NCBI RefSeq assembly: GCF_009727155.1
Contig: NZ_WNWM01000002.1
Coordinates: forward strand, 1 to 64,000
Length of the DNA: 64,000 nucleotides
Direction: 5' to 3'
Source of the DNA: Pseudoduganella dura
Lineage (GTDB): Bacteria; Pseudomonadota; Gammaproteobacteria; Burkholderiales; Burkholderiaceae_D
In this document: positions 27,687 to 36,230 of the stretch, one piece after another
How positions within the stretch are numbered: the first letter of the stretch is position 1
How the letters are laid out: every line of letters begins with the position of its first letter
Notes under the pieces: generated by a model
The model's input: only the letters and a program-made list of their open reading frames with translations
Databases searched by the model: none
What the model was told of the DNA's origin: nothing
Made by a program: the position numbers and the translations under genes

Positions 27687-28114
27687 CACAGGCTCCGCGC
27701 CTTGCGCTCGAGCTTGTCGAGCGCGCCGTTCCAGCCATGCTCGTGGCTGTCGCGCGTGGCGTCGTCCTGGAGCCGCGCGTGCACGAAGGTAAGCTCGGTG
27801 TGTTCCGTGCCGACCGGCTTGAAGGTGGCCTGCACGCGCGACGCCGGTGCATCCTCGTCTTCCCACGACCAGCTCATCGCGAGGCGGTGCGGCGGCTCGA
27901 ACACTTCGAAGTTGCCGAAACAGCCGTGTTCACTGCCGTCCAGCATGCGAAAGCGCACAAGGAACCGGCCGCCGGGACGGGCATCGACTTCCGCGTGCGT
28001 GACCGGCCCGTCGTCGGGCCCCCACCACAATGCGATCTTGTCGGGTTCGACGAAGGCGGCGAAGACGGCCGCGGGCGGTGCCTCGATGACACGGACGATG
28101 GTCAGGCTGGTCAC
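27683..28114 (-). CDS. SRPBCC (AHSA1-like) domain protein, second module
   Basis: A 143-residue protein starting at a GTG that overlaps the arsR stop (GTGA). It shows RVIEAPPAAVFAAFVEPDKIALWWGPDDG, RPGGRFLVRFRMLDGSEHGCFGNFEVFEPPHRLAMSW and the C-terminal HEHGWNGALDKLERKA, a typical AHSA1-family hydrophobic cavity protein. ArsR-SRPBCC pairs are widespread; the SRPBCC protein probably binds the inducer or its product. The module parallels 8591-9424 but in the reverse gene order and with GST genes added. Confidence 0.9.
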   Translation of the reverse strand: MTSLTIVRVIEAPPAAVFAAFVEPDKIALWWGPDDGPVTHAEVDARPGGRFLVRFRMLDGSEHGCFGNFEVFEPPHRLAMSWSWEDEDAPASRVQATFKPVGTEHTELTFVHARLQDDATRDSHEHGWNGALDKLERKARSLW

Positions 28115-28470
28115 GAAGATTCCTCCTCGGATGTGGACGGCCCGGGCGGCCGCGGGGATTCGACGACGGCTGCAAGCCGGTCCAGGCGGCTCGTCCAGAA
28201 CGTTTCCGTGCGCTGCAGCCAGGCCATCGCCTCGGCCATGGCGGCCGGCTGCAGCGTCACGGTAACGGTGCGGCCGGTCTTGTGCCGGCGCACCAGCGCG
28301 GCGCGCTCCAGCACCTCCAGGTGCTTGAGCACGGTCGGCATCGCCAGCGGCAACGGTGCCGCCAGTTCGCTCACCGTGAGCGACCGCGCGTGTGCCAGCC
28401 GTTGCAGCATCGCCCGCCGGGATGGATCGCCGAGCGCACGATAGATGGCGTTGAGCCGTTCCGTTTGCAT
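28111..28470 (-). CDS. ArsR-family transcriptional regulator, second module
   Basis: The 119-residue winged-helix regulator opens MQTERLNAIYRALGDPSRRAMLQRL and carries SVSELAAPLPLAMPTVLKHLEVLERAALV-type recognition helices (here TVSELAAP, TVLKHLEVLE) and the wing RRHKTGRTVTVTLQP. No metal-binding cysteine motif is present. The ATG at 28470 is directly next to the dyad at 28472-28491, so the protein very probably represses its own operon. It begins a five-gene chain with 4-base overlaps at each junction. Confidence 0.92.
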   Translation of the reverse strand: MQTERLNAIYRALGDPSRRAMLQRLAHARSLTVSELAAPLPLAMPTVLKHLEVLERAALVRRHKTGRTVTVTLQPAAMAEAMAWLQRTETFWTSRLDRLAAVVESPRPPGPSTSEEESS

Positions 28471-28471
28471 T

Positions 28472-28513
28472 AGTTCACTATAGGGTGAAGTATTTGGCGT
28501 TGCAAGGTGAAGT
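28472..28513. promoter_or_regulatory. Likely ArsR operator region of the GST operon
   Basis: AGTTCAC-TATAGG-GTGAAGT at 28472-28491 is a dyad with one mismatch. A second GTGAAGT lies at 28507-28513, 22 bp (two helical turns) further out. The half-site is the same as upstream of the first ArsR module at 8523-8540. Confidence 0.65.
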
Positions 28514-28734
28514 TGCTTTGAAGTGCGCGATGTCCGGGGCGGCCTGGCGTACTTGCCACGAGTGCTGACGGTGCGGATGTGCAAGTGCGATCCATTGCCG
28601 CTCGCTTTCGTCCATGAAATGTGTTGAGTTAACACAATGCAACTTGTAAAACTTGTAATGTGATATGGACATTGCCTTAAGGTTGGCTTAACTTGTCGAC
28701 TCCTGTAGTTAATAACCCTTCGACGAGGTAAAGA

Positions 28735-29223
28735 ATGAAATTGAAATCCATCGTACTGGCAGCTGCGCTGCTGCCCGCCTTCGGCTCCGCTTTCGCTGAC
28801 GACTTCACCGTGGACCTGATCGGCGGTCCGAACGTGTGGTCCGCATCCCTGGGCGCCACCCACACCACCGGTGCTTTCTCCGACACGTTCACGTTCAGCA
28901 ACTACAGCGCCGACAACGGCACCGTGTTCGCCAGCCTGATCAACACCGCAACGACGTGGAGCGACCTGTCGTTCGACACCGTGACGCTGAACGGCGTGAA
29001 CATCTCCACGGGCGATATCGGCCCACTGTCGATCGCTGCAATCCTGGGCCAGAACGTCACGGGTCCTCTGACCCTGGCGGTCAGCGGTACGGTCACCGGC
29101 CAGGTTGCCAGCTACGGCGGCGACTTCAACGTGACGACCCCGGTTCCAGAACCAGCTACCTACGGTATGCTGGCTGGCGGCCTGGCCGTGCTGGCTTTCG
29201 CAGCACGTCGCCGCAAGCAGTAA
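28735..29223 (+). CDS. FxDxF-type PEP-CTERM sorting-domain protein
   Basis: A 162-residue secreted protein with a signal peptide (KSIVLAAALLPAFGSAFA), a beta-rich body containing GAFSDTFTF, the FxDxF signature, and a C-terminal PEP-CTERM sorting signal: VPEPATYGM, a hydrophobic helix and the basic end ARRRKQ. Proteins of this class are processed by an exosortase (EpsH type) and linked to exopolysaccharide. No exosortase gene is in this window. GAGG lies 7 bases upstream of the ATG. A short dyad and ACTTGTAA direct repeats lie upstream (28620-28659), and a strong terminator follows. Confidence 0.93.
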   Translation: MKLKSIVLAAALLPAFGSAFADDFTVDLIGGPNVWSASLGATHTTGAFSDTFTFSNYSADNGTVFASLINTATTWSDLSFDTVTLNGVNISTGDIGPLSIAAILGQNVTGPLTLAVSGTVTGQVASYGGDFNVTTPVPEPATYGMLAGGLAVLAFAARRRKQ

Positions 29224-29240
29224 TCCACACCCGCATCACT

Positions 29241-29264
29241 AAAAAGGCGCTTCGGCGCCTTTTT
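29241..29264 (+). terminator. Rho-independent terminator after the PEP-CTERM gene
   Basis: The stem AAAAAGGCGC pairs with GCGCCTTTTT around a TTCG tetraloop, giving a GC core with a terminal T-run on either strand. It ends the PEP-CTERM transcript 17 bp after the stop codon. Confidence 0.9.
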
Positions 29265-29598
29265 ATATTTCCGTCCATAGTCGGTAGCTCGTATCGCCGC
29301 AGTTGAACCGCAACTGGAAGGCCGACACGCAGTGCAGTGGAATGCGTCCCCGACGATTCACGCCGGCGGAATCGGCAACCATGATTGCCTCGGGCCGTGC
29401 GCGTTCTCGTCGAAGGCCAGAGCGAGCCCCCTTTGCAAGTCGTGCACCCGCAACGCATTTGCCCCATCCCTCGTTACACCCCCTGGAAAATTCGCAGCGA
29501 CTTGCCACAGAGACCTCAGAGCGACGTAAGATGACTTTTACGCAATAAGTCGCTGCACAGGCTTGCCTGCCTCTTTCGTCGCATTCCCTGGAGCCCCC
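29265..29598. other. Intergenic region before the CHAT gene
   Basis: About 330 bp with no supported gene and no strong dyad. It presumably holds the promoter of the large CHAT gene; I could not identify convincing -35/-10 boxes. Confidence 0.4.
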
Positions 29599-32500
29599 AT
29601 GGCCGAACAGATCAGTTTCCGCGTAGCCGGCGCACGGCTCGACAATGGCGCCGTCCAGGCGCAGGTCGGCGGGCGCAGCATCGGCCTGCGCTGCGCCTAT
29701 GGCGTGCACGGCCACCGTGCCGCAGGGCAGCCTGCCATTGTCGACGTCCAGGCCGGGCACGAGGTCGTCGTGCTCAAGATCGCCGACGGCCCCACGCTGC
29801 TGCTCCACCCGGATCACGCGCGCACGCTGCTCGGCGGCCCCGTTCCGGCCCCCACGCGAAGCGGTGGCGCAGAGAATGACCGGGACGGTGGCCACGACGG
29901 CATCGCGAATGCCCCGGTCAACGTGACCGGGCAGCTGCCGTGGTCCTGCGTACCCGGCGCCCGGCGCGACGGACGCCCGTCCGCCGCCACCGCTGTCCTC
30001 GAATGGTTCGGCGTGCTCGATACGCCGGACGAGCAGGAAGATGCCGCCCTGGCGATCGCCGACGCCATCGACGGGCAGGTGACCGAGGGCCTGTACCGGC
30101 TCGATGCCGGTTCCCTGCCCGACCGGTTCCCGCCCGAACAGCGCATCGCCGCATGGCCGGACGATCACGGCGCGGCGCCCCTGCTGATCCTGATGCACGG
30201 CACGTTCGTCGACACGGGCAGCACGTTCGGCAAGATGTGGCTGCGCAATGCCGCGCCGGTCGAGCAGCTGCTCCAGGCGTATCCGGGCCGCGCGTTCGCC
30301 TTCGACCACCCTACCATCGGCAAGACCCCGATCGGCAACGCGATCGCGCTGGTGGACAGCCTGCCCCGCAATGCGACGCTGCACCTGGTGACGCATTCGC
30401 GCGCCGGCCTGATCGCCGACGTGCTGCTGCGCGCCGCCCGCTTCGAGCCCGGTGGCACGCTGGACAGGCTGTTTGCCGGCGAGCCGGCGGCGCGGCGCGA
30501 ACTCGACACGCTGCGCCAGCGGCTGCGCGAAAAAACCGTCACCGTGCAGCGGGTGGTGCGCTTTGCCTGCCCGGCGCGGGGCACGCTGCTGGCATCGCGG
30601 CGGCTCGACGCCTACCTGTCGGTGCTGCAGTGGCTGATGGGGCTGGCCGGCGTGAACGTGACCACGCAGTTCGTCGACCTGCTGTGCGCGGTGGCGCGGC
30701 GCCGCACCAGCGCCGCGTCGATGCCCGGGCTGCAGGCGATGATGCCCGACAGCGCGCTGATTGGCTGGCTCAACGCGCCGCTGGACGGCGTGGACAGCGA
30801 ACTGTACGTGGTGGCCGGCGATGCCGAAGGCGACGGCGTACTGTCCTGGCTGAAGACGCTGGTGGCCGACGGCTTCTTCTGGACCGACAACGACATGGTG
30901 GTGCAGACCCGGTCGATGTATGGCGGCGTGCCCCGCGCCAGCGGTCCACGTGCGCCGAAGTTCCGGCTGTTCACCGGAGCCCAGGCCACGCATTTCAGCT
31001 ACTTCGCCCGGCCGGACGTGATGGGGCCGGTGATCGCCGCGCTGCGGGGCGAAGCGGCAGACGACTGGAAGCCGATCGGCTCGCAATCGCGTGCCGGGCT
31101 CGATTCCAGTGGCGTGCGCGGCGTTCCGCATACCGCTGCCGGCACCGGTGCGGGTGCGGGTGCGGGTGCGGGTTTAGCTGCGGGCACGGGTGCAACGTCG
31201 GGCGCGGGTCCGCGCACCGGGCGCGCCGAGCCCGGCCACCCGCACCTGATCGTGATCCCCGACCTGTTCGGATCGGCACTCGCCACGGCGGAAGGCGACA
31301 TCCTGTGGATGAACGAACAGTCGCTGGGCCGCTTCGCCGAACTGGCGCCCGCGCGGCATCCGCTGCTGCGGCCCATCGGCCTGCTGCCCGGCCATTATGA
31401 CGACCTGTGCCGGCACCTCGCCGTCACGCACAACGTCACCCCGTTCCCGTACGACTGGCGGCTCGATATCGACGCCGCGGCCGGCGACCTCGCCGCCACC
31501 GTCGCCAGGCTGGCCGGCGCGCGCCAGCACGCCGAACAGCCGATCCGCATCGTCGCGCACGGCATGGGCGGCCTGCTCGTGCGCGCGCTGCAGGCGCGCC
31601 ATCCGGCCGCCTGGCGGCTGCTGACGGCGGCGCCGGCCGCGCGCATCGTGCTGCTCGGGGTGCCGAACGCCGGCTGCTGGCTGCCGCTGCGCATGCTGTC
31701 CGGCGACGAAACCTTCGGCCGGCTGTTCAGCGCGCCGGGCCCGCTGCCGCAGGAACGGGCCGTGCGTGAAACGCTGGCCGCCATGCCCGGCTTCCTGCAG
31801 TTGCAGGCCGGCCTGACGGACCCGGAAGCGCGCCTGCACCGGGTGGCGGGCTGGGACGATGCCGCCGCCGCCGAGCTGAAGGCCGGCGGCGCGAACGGCT
31901 GGCACGAACGGCCCGATGCCTGGGCCGTGCCGGACGGCACCTTGCTGGACAGGGCACGGCTCTTCTGGCAGCAGCTCGAGCACGCGCTGCCGGCGCTGTT
32001 GCGGGATGCCGCCACGCTCGTCACGGTGACCGGCCATGCGCCCGGTACCGTGGCCAGGCTGGAAACCGGCGAGGCCGGCGTGCGGCTGGTGACGGTCGAC
32101 AGCGGCGACCGGCACGTGACGCTGGAGAGCGCGCTGCTGCATGGCGTGCCGGCCTGGCGCATGCCGGTCCCGCACGACGCGCTGCCCCGCACCGCGCAGT
32201 ATTTCGATGCGCTGGCCGACCTGCTGGCCACGGGTACCACCACGCGCCTGCCCGCCATCGCCACGCTGCGTGGCGGCAGCGCCGCGCAGCCGGAGCGCAC
32301 CGGCCGCCGCCCGGTCTGGCACGGCAGCCGCCTGGCGGCGGCGCACGAGGCGTCAGGCCAGATGACGGCGCCGGCCGGCGCGGAAGAAGCCGCGGACGAC
32401 GGCCGCCTGACGATCCGCGTGCACCACGGCGACCTGCGCTTCGTGAAGGCGCCGCTGCTGCTCGGGCATTACCAGTCGGGCACGCTGTCGGGCACCGAGG

Positions 32501-35193
32501 CGGTGGTCGATACGCTGGTAAACGGCCGCATGGCGAAGGCGTTGCGGGCCGGCGTGTACCCGGAACGGCTGGGCAGCTTCCAGATCTTCGAGAACGGGCG
32601 GCACCACCATGCCGGGCGGCGCAAGCAGCGCCTGATCCCGCGGCCGCGCGCCGCGGTGATCGTCGGCCTGGGCGAGGAAGGCAAGCTCAATGCCCAGCAC
32701 CTGGCCTACACGATCCGGATCGGCGTGCTGGCGTTCGCCGAACGGCTGACCGAGACCGGCGCGCCGCCGGCGCGTTTCGAACTGGCCGCCACGCTGGCCG
32801 GCAGCGGCGGCTCCGGCGTGTCGGTCGGCGCGGCCGCGCTCGCGCTGGCGCAGGGCATCGTCGATGCGAACGTGCGGCTGCGCGAGATCGGCTGGCCGGT
32901 CGTCGAGTCGCTGACGATCGTCGAAGTCTACCTGGACCGCGCCACCGACGCCTGGCGCGTGCTGCGCCTGCAGGCCGAAAGCACGCCCGAGCGGATTGCC
33001 GTCGACGGCTACCTGCGGCAGGGCGACGGCGCGCTGCGCCGCCCGCTCGAAAGCAGCTACCGCGGCGCCGCGTACGATTTCATCAGCGCCATCCGCATGG
33101 AGGGCTCGTCGAAGGACATGCCGCTGATCGCCTATGCCCTCGACTCGCGGCGCGCGCGCACCGAGGTGCGCGCGCAGCAGGCGCAGGGCGCGCTGGTGCG
33201 CGATCTGGTGGAAGGCGCATCGAACACGGCACGCGCCGATGGCGAGATCGGCCGCACGCTGTTCAACCTGCTGATCCCGGTGGAGATCGAACCCTACCTG
33301 GCCGGCTCCGCCAGCATGCTGATGGAGCTCGATGAAACCACGTCGACATTGCCCTGGGAACTGCTCGATACCGACCCCGAGGTGCCGGCGGCGCGGCGCG
33401 GCGACGTGCCGCCCTGGTCGATCCGCTGCAAGGTGATCCGCAAGCTGCGCACGAGCGGCTACCGCGAACGGGTCGTGGATGCCGGCAGCGAGGACAACAT
33501 GCTGATCATCGGCGAGCCGCTCGCCGACGACGCCTATGGCCGCCTGGCCGGCGCGCGCAGCGAAGCCGATGCGATCGCCAGGACGGCGCGCACCGCCTTC
33601 GGCATCGAGGCCGACCGGGTGACGGCCATGGAGCCGCTGGCCAATGCCCGCCGCGTCATCAACCAGCTGTTCGCGCGCAATTACCGCATCGTGCACATTT
33701 CCGGCCACGGTACCGGCCCTGGTTGCGGCAACGAGGACGGCTACGGCGGCGTGGTCCTGTCCGGCAAGGCCACGTTCCTCGGCGTGCACGAGGTGCAGGC
33801 GATGCGCGTGACGCCGGAACTGGTCTTCCTTAACTGCTGCCACCTGGCGCAGGGCAGCCTCAAGCCACCGTACGACAGGGCGGCGTTCGCGGCGGGCATC
33901 GCCGGCGCGCTGATCGATATCGGCGTGCGCTGCGTGATCGCCGCCGGCTGGGCCATCGAGGACCGCGCCGCCGAACTGTTCGCGACCACGTTCTACGAGG
34001 AGCTGTTCTCCGGCCAGCGCTTCATCGAGGCGGTGGGCGCCGCGCGGCTGGCCGCGTGGAACCACGACCGCGGCGGCAACACCTGGGCCGCCTACCAGTG
34101 CTACGGCGACCCGGACTGGAGCTGGAAGGCCGCCAGCGGCAGCCGGCAGCCGACTCCGGCAGAGGAATACGGCGGCGTCGCGGCGCCGGTGACGCTGATC
34201 CTGGTACTGCAGGCGATCACCATCGACGCGCTGTACTCGCCGCAGCAGGACACGCAACGCAACCGCACCCGGCTGCGCTGGCTGGAGGAGACCTTCGGCC
34301 CGGAAGGCTGGACGCAGCGCGGCGACGTGGCGCAGGAATTCGGCGCCGCCTACGCGGCGCTGCCGGACAGGACCGAGGCGCTGAAATGGCTGCACCGCGC
34401 GGTGGGCGCCGCCGACGGCCGCTCGTCGCTCAATGCCGTCGAGCTGCTGGCAGAACAGGCCAGCCTGCCGGGCGCCACTCTGGACGAGTTGCGCGAGGCG
34501 ATCGGCTGGCTGGGCAAGCTGGTGGACCAGCTGCCGCCGACGATTGGCCGCCTCAGCCTGCTGGGCAACGCATGGCGGCGGATCAGCGTACTGCAGCACG
34601 CGGCCGGCGATGCCGCCGCCGCCGATAGCCTGGAACAGGCGCGGCGCCATCTCGAACTGGCGGCGCAATGCCCGCCGCAGGAGAACCCGCACAGGTACTA
34701 CCCGATGCGTGCGCGGCTGGCATGCGAGGTGCGCGCGAACCTGCTCGCATCGGCCGCGGACAATGCCTCGACCGGCACGCCGCCCGGCATGCCGGGCGCC
34801 CCGCCACCGGCTCCGCAACACGGCCGCACCGCCGAACAGCTGGCACCCGACCTGGCCGCGCTGTCACGGGAAATCGACGTCGCCGCCAACGCCGACCCCA
34901 AGTTCTGGTCGATCGTGGCCCAGTCCGAATACGACATCCTGAAAGGCGTGCTGCACCGCGACCTCGCCGCCGGCGCGGTCGACATCGTCGAGTCGATGAA
35001 GGACCTGCACAAGCGCATCCGCACCAGGCGCTACTGGGTCCACGTGGAAGACGATGCGCGCGCGCTGCTGGACCCCTACCTGGCCACGCTCGCCAATGAA
35101 ACCGACCCTGGCCAGGCGGAGGAAGGCGCGGCGGTGCGGCGCCTGCTGGAACTGCTGAAAGGGTATGCGGCCACGGTGGACGCGCAAGCCTGA
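29599..35193 (+). CDS. Giant CHAT-protease protein with two alpha/beta-hydrolase-like domains
   Basis: This 1864-residue cytoplasmic protein has at least five parts. Hydrolase-like domain 1 (about 190-450) shows LILMHGTF and the elbow LVTHSRAGL with a serine near 268. A glycine/alanine linker (about 515-540) is encoded by a 6-bp tandem repeat. Domain 2 (about 549-780) resembles LCAT-type hydrolases (VIPDLFGSAL, WRLD), but its elbow reads VAHGMGGLL, so the serine is replaced by methionine. A central domain (about 930-1110; VHHGDLRFVKAPLLLGHYQSG) is like the N-domain of leucine aminopeptidases in some CHAT proteins. The CHAT caspase-like domain (about 1215-1515) has HISGHGTG (His near 1370) and FLNCCHLAQ (Cys near 1412). 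A helical TPR-like tail ends the protein. I chose the ATG preceded by GGAGCCCCC. It was probably acquired as a conflict or self-death module. Confidence 0.88.
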   Translation: MAEQISFRVAGARLDNGAVQAQVGGRSIGLRCAYGVHGHRAAGQPAIVDVQAGHEVVVLKIADGPTLLLHPDHARTLLGGPVPAPTRSGGAENDRDGGHDGIANAPVNVTGQLPWSCVPGARRDGRPSAATAVLEWFGVLDTPDEQEDAALAIADAIDGQVTEGLYRLDAGSLPDRFPPEQRIAAWPDDHGAAPLLILMHGTFVDTGSTFGKMWLRNAAPVEQLLQAYPGRAFAFDHPTIGKTPIGNAIALVDSLPRNATLHLVTHSRAGLIADVLLRAARFEPGGTLDRLFAGEPAARRELDTLRQRLREKTVTVQRVVRFACPARGTLLASRRLDAYLSVLQWLMGLAGVNVTTQFVDLLCAVARRRTSAASMPGLQAMMPDSALIGWLNAPLDGVDSELYVVAGDAEGDGVLSWLKTLVADGFFWTDNDMVVQTRSMYGGVPRASGPRAPKFRLFTGAQATHFSYFARPDVMGPVIAALRGEAADDWKPIGSQSRAGLDSSGVRGVPHTAAGTGAGAGAGAGLAAGTGATSGAGPRTGRAEPGHPHLIVIPDLFGSALATAEGDILWMNEQSLGRFAELAPARHPLLRPIGLLPGHYDDLCRHLAVTHNVTPFPYDWRLDIDAAAGDLAATVARLAGARQHAEQPIRIVAHGMGGLLVRALQARHPAAWRLLTAAPAARIVLLGVPNAGCWLPLRMLSGDETFGRLFSAPGPLPQERAVRETLAAMPGFLQLQAGLTDPEARLHRVAGWDDAAAAELKAGGANGWHERPDAWAVPDGTLLDRARLFWQQLEHALPALLRDAATLVTVTGHAPGTVARLETGEAGVRLVTVDSGDRHVTLESALLHGVPAWRMPVPHDALPRTAQYFDALADLLATGTTTRLPAIATLRGGSAAQPERTGRRPVWHGSRLAAAHEASGQMTAPAGAEEAADDGRLTIRVHHGDLRFVKAPLLLGHYQSGTLSGTEAVVDTLVNGRMAKALRAGVYPERLGSFQIFENGRHHHAGRRKQRLIPRPRAAVIVGLGEEGKLNAQHLAYTIRIGVLAFAERLTETGAPPARFELAATLAGSGGSGVSVGAAALALAQGIVDANVRLREIGWPVVESLTIVEVYLDRATDAWRVLRLQAESTPERIAVDGYLRQGDGALRRPLESSYRGAAYDFISAIRMEGSSKDMPLIAYALDSRRARTEVRAQQAQGALVRDLVEGASNTARADGEIGRTLFNLLIPVEIEPYLAGSASMLMELDETTSTLPWELLDTDPEVPAARRGDVPPWSIRCKVIRKLRTSGYRERVVDAGSEDNMLIIGEPLADDAYGRLAGARSEADAIARTARTAFGIEADRVTAMEPLANARRVINQLFARNYRIVHISGHGTGPGCGNEDGYGGVVLSGKATFLGVHEVQAMRVTPELVFLNCCHLAQGSLKPPYDRAAFAAGIAGALIDIGVRCVIAAGWAIEDRAAELFATTFYEELFSGQRFIEAVGAARLAAWNHDRGGNTWAAYQCYGDPDWSWKAASGSRQPTPAEEYGGVAAPVTLILVLQAITIDALYSPQQDTQRNRTRLRWLEETFGPEGWTQRGDVAQEFGAAYAALPDRTEALKWLHRAVGAADGRSSLNAVELLAEQASLPGATLDELREAIGWLGKLVDQLPPTIGRLSLLGNAWRRISVLQHAAGDAAAADSLEQARRHLELAAQCPPQENPHRYYPMRARLACEVRANLLASAADNASTGTPPGMPGAPPPAPQHGRTAEQLAPDLAALSREIDVAANADPKFWSIVAQSEYDILKGVLHRDLAAGAVDIVESMKDLHKRIRTRRYWVHVEDDARALLDPYLATLANETDPGQAEEGAAVRRLLELLKGYAATVDAQA

Positions 35194-35235
35194 ACGGCGG
35201 CCAGCCGCACCGTGGCGGACATGGCGCGCGGTTCG

Positions 35236-36189
35236 TCAGCGCAGGCCGCTCATCAATGCTCCCGCCCGGTTGCCGACCGAGGCAGGCAACGCCAGTTCGC
35301 TGATGCCGCACAGCGTTCCGACCAGGTAGGCCAGCATCGGCCTGGCGGCGATGTCGGTCAGCTCCACCGTGCCGATCTTCAGCTCGAACACGCCGAGCGT
35401 GAACAGGATGCCCAGCAGCATCGTCAGCAGGCCGGCGAAGATCAGCCGGATCTGCGGATCGAGGCGGTCCTCGTCGGTCGTCACCAGGTCGGCCAGCGAG
35501 ACTTTCGCCTTGCGGATGCCGTAGGCGAGCCAGACACCGGTGAAGCAGCCGATCCACAGCAGCGCGAACGCGGCCAGCGTGGGCGGGTCGATCGCCAGGT
35601 CGCGCAGGCCGGCCACGAAGAAACCGTTCGGCGACAGGCCGATGATCAGGTACAGCAGCGCGAACGGCAGCGAAAATTTCAATGCGTGCACACCGAGCGC
35701 GCGCAGGTGCGCGTTCTTCACCCGCCCTGCCTCGTCGTCGAGCAGATCCGCCGTCACCACTGCCAGCGCGGCGGCAGCGATGTCCGGCTGCGCATTGCCC
35801 TGGAGCCCGAGCTGGGCGATGTGGAACAGGCGCACGTAATAGATCCGGAAGCGCTCCGGGTTCCGCACCGCGCCCCGCAGGTACAGGCGCTGGACCACGC
35901 CCAGCACCTTGTCGATTTCGCCCTGCAAGGCGGCCTGCTCCTTCGGCGGCGGCGCCTCGACGACGAAGACGATATCGACCGCCTCGGGCTTGCCCGGGTT
36001 CTGGTGCGGTTGCGCGCCGTCGTCGCCGGGCGGATCGATCAGCGCGCCGGCGTCGTCGCCCAGCCAGACGCGGTAGGCGCCGGCCGGAGCCGCCATAGGG
36101 ACGGTTGGCGCCGCATCGGCCCCGGGGGCCAGTGGAACGTGCCCTGGCGGATGTTCGTCGGGGCCGGGATTCGGATCTTCGAGCGGCAT
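35236..36189 (-). CDS. Four-helix membrane protein convergent with the CHAT gene
   Basis: A 317-residue protein with a proline-rich N-terminus, a soluble domain (VDIVFVVEAPPPKEQAALQG to about residue 165) and four membrane segments: FSLPFALLYLIIGLSP, LAAFALLWIGCFTGVWLAYG, LIFAGLLTMLLGILFTLGVF and MLAYLVGTLCGISELALP. I recognise no family. GGAGGTTGTC precedes the ATG. It is the second gene of a two-gene operon, 41 bp after its partner, and ends 42 bp from the convergent CHAT stop codon. The soluble-plus-pore layout and its position suggest a membrane effector or sensor working with the CHAT protein; this is inference. Confidence 0.75.
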   Translation of the reverse strand: MPLEDPNPGPDEHPPGHVPLAPGADAAPTVPMAAPAGAYRVWLGDDAGALIDPPGDDGAQPHQNPGKPEAVDIVFVVEAPPPKEQAALQGEIDKVLGVVQRLYLRGAVRNPERFRIYYVRLFHIAQLGLQGNAQPDIAAAALAVVTADLLDDEAGRVKNAHLRALGVHALKFSLPFALLYLIIGLSPNGFFVAGLRDLAIDPPTLAAFALLWIGCFTGVWLAYGIRKAKVSLADLVTTDEDRLDPQIRLIFAGLLTMLLGILFTLGVFELKIGTVELTDIAARPMLAYLVGTLCGISELALPASVGNRAGALMSGLR

Positions 36190-36230
36190 GACAACCTCCG
36201 TGGTCAAGCCCGCGGCGGGGCTGCGCGTGT

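Noticed and set aside
29263..31131. 622-codon minus-strand frame opposite the start of the CHAT gene
   Set aside because: Shadow of the CHAT frame, starting inside it and passing through the non-coding leader.
32353..34821. 822-codon frame antisense to the CHAT gene
   Set aside because: Composition is typical of an antisense shadow, and the CHAT protein on the plus strand has clear catalytic motifs.
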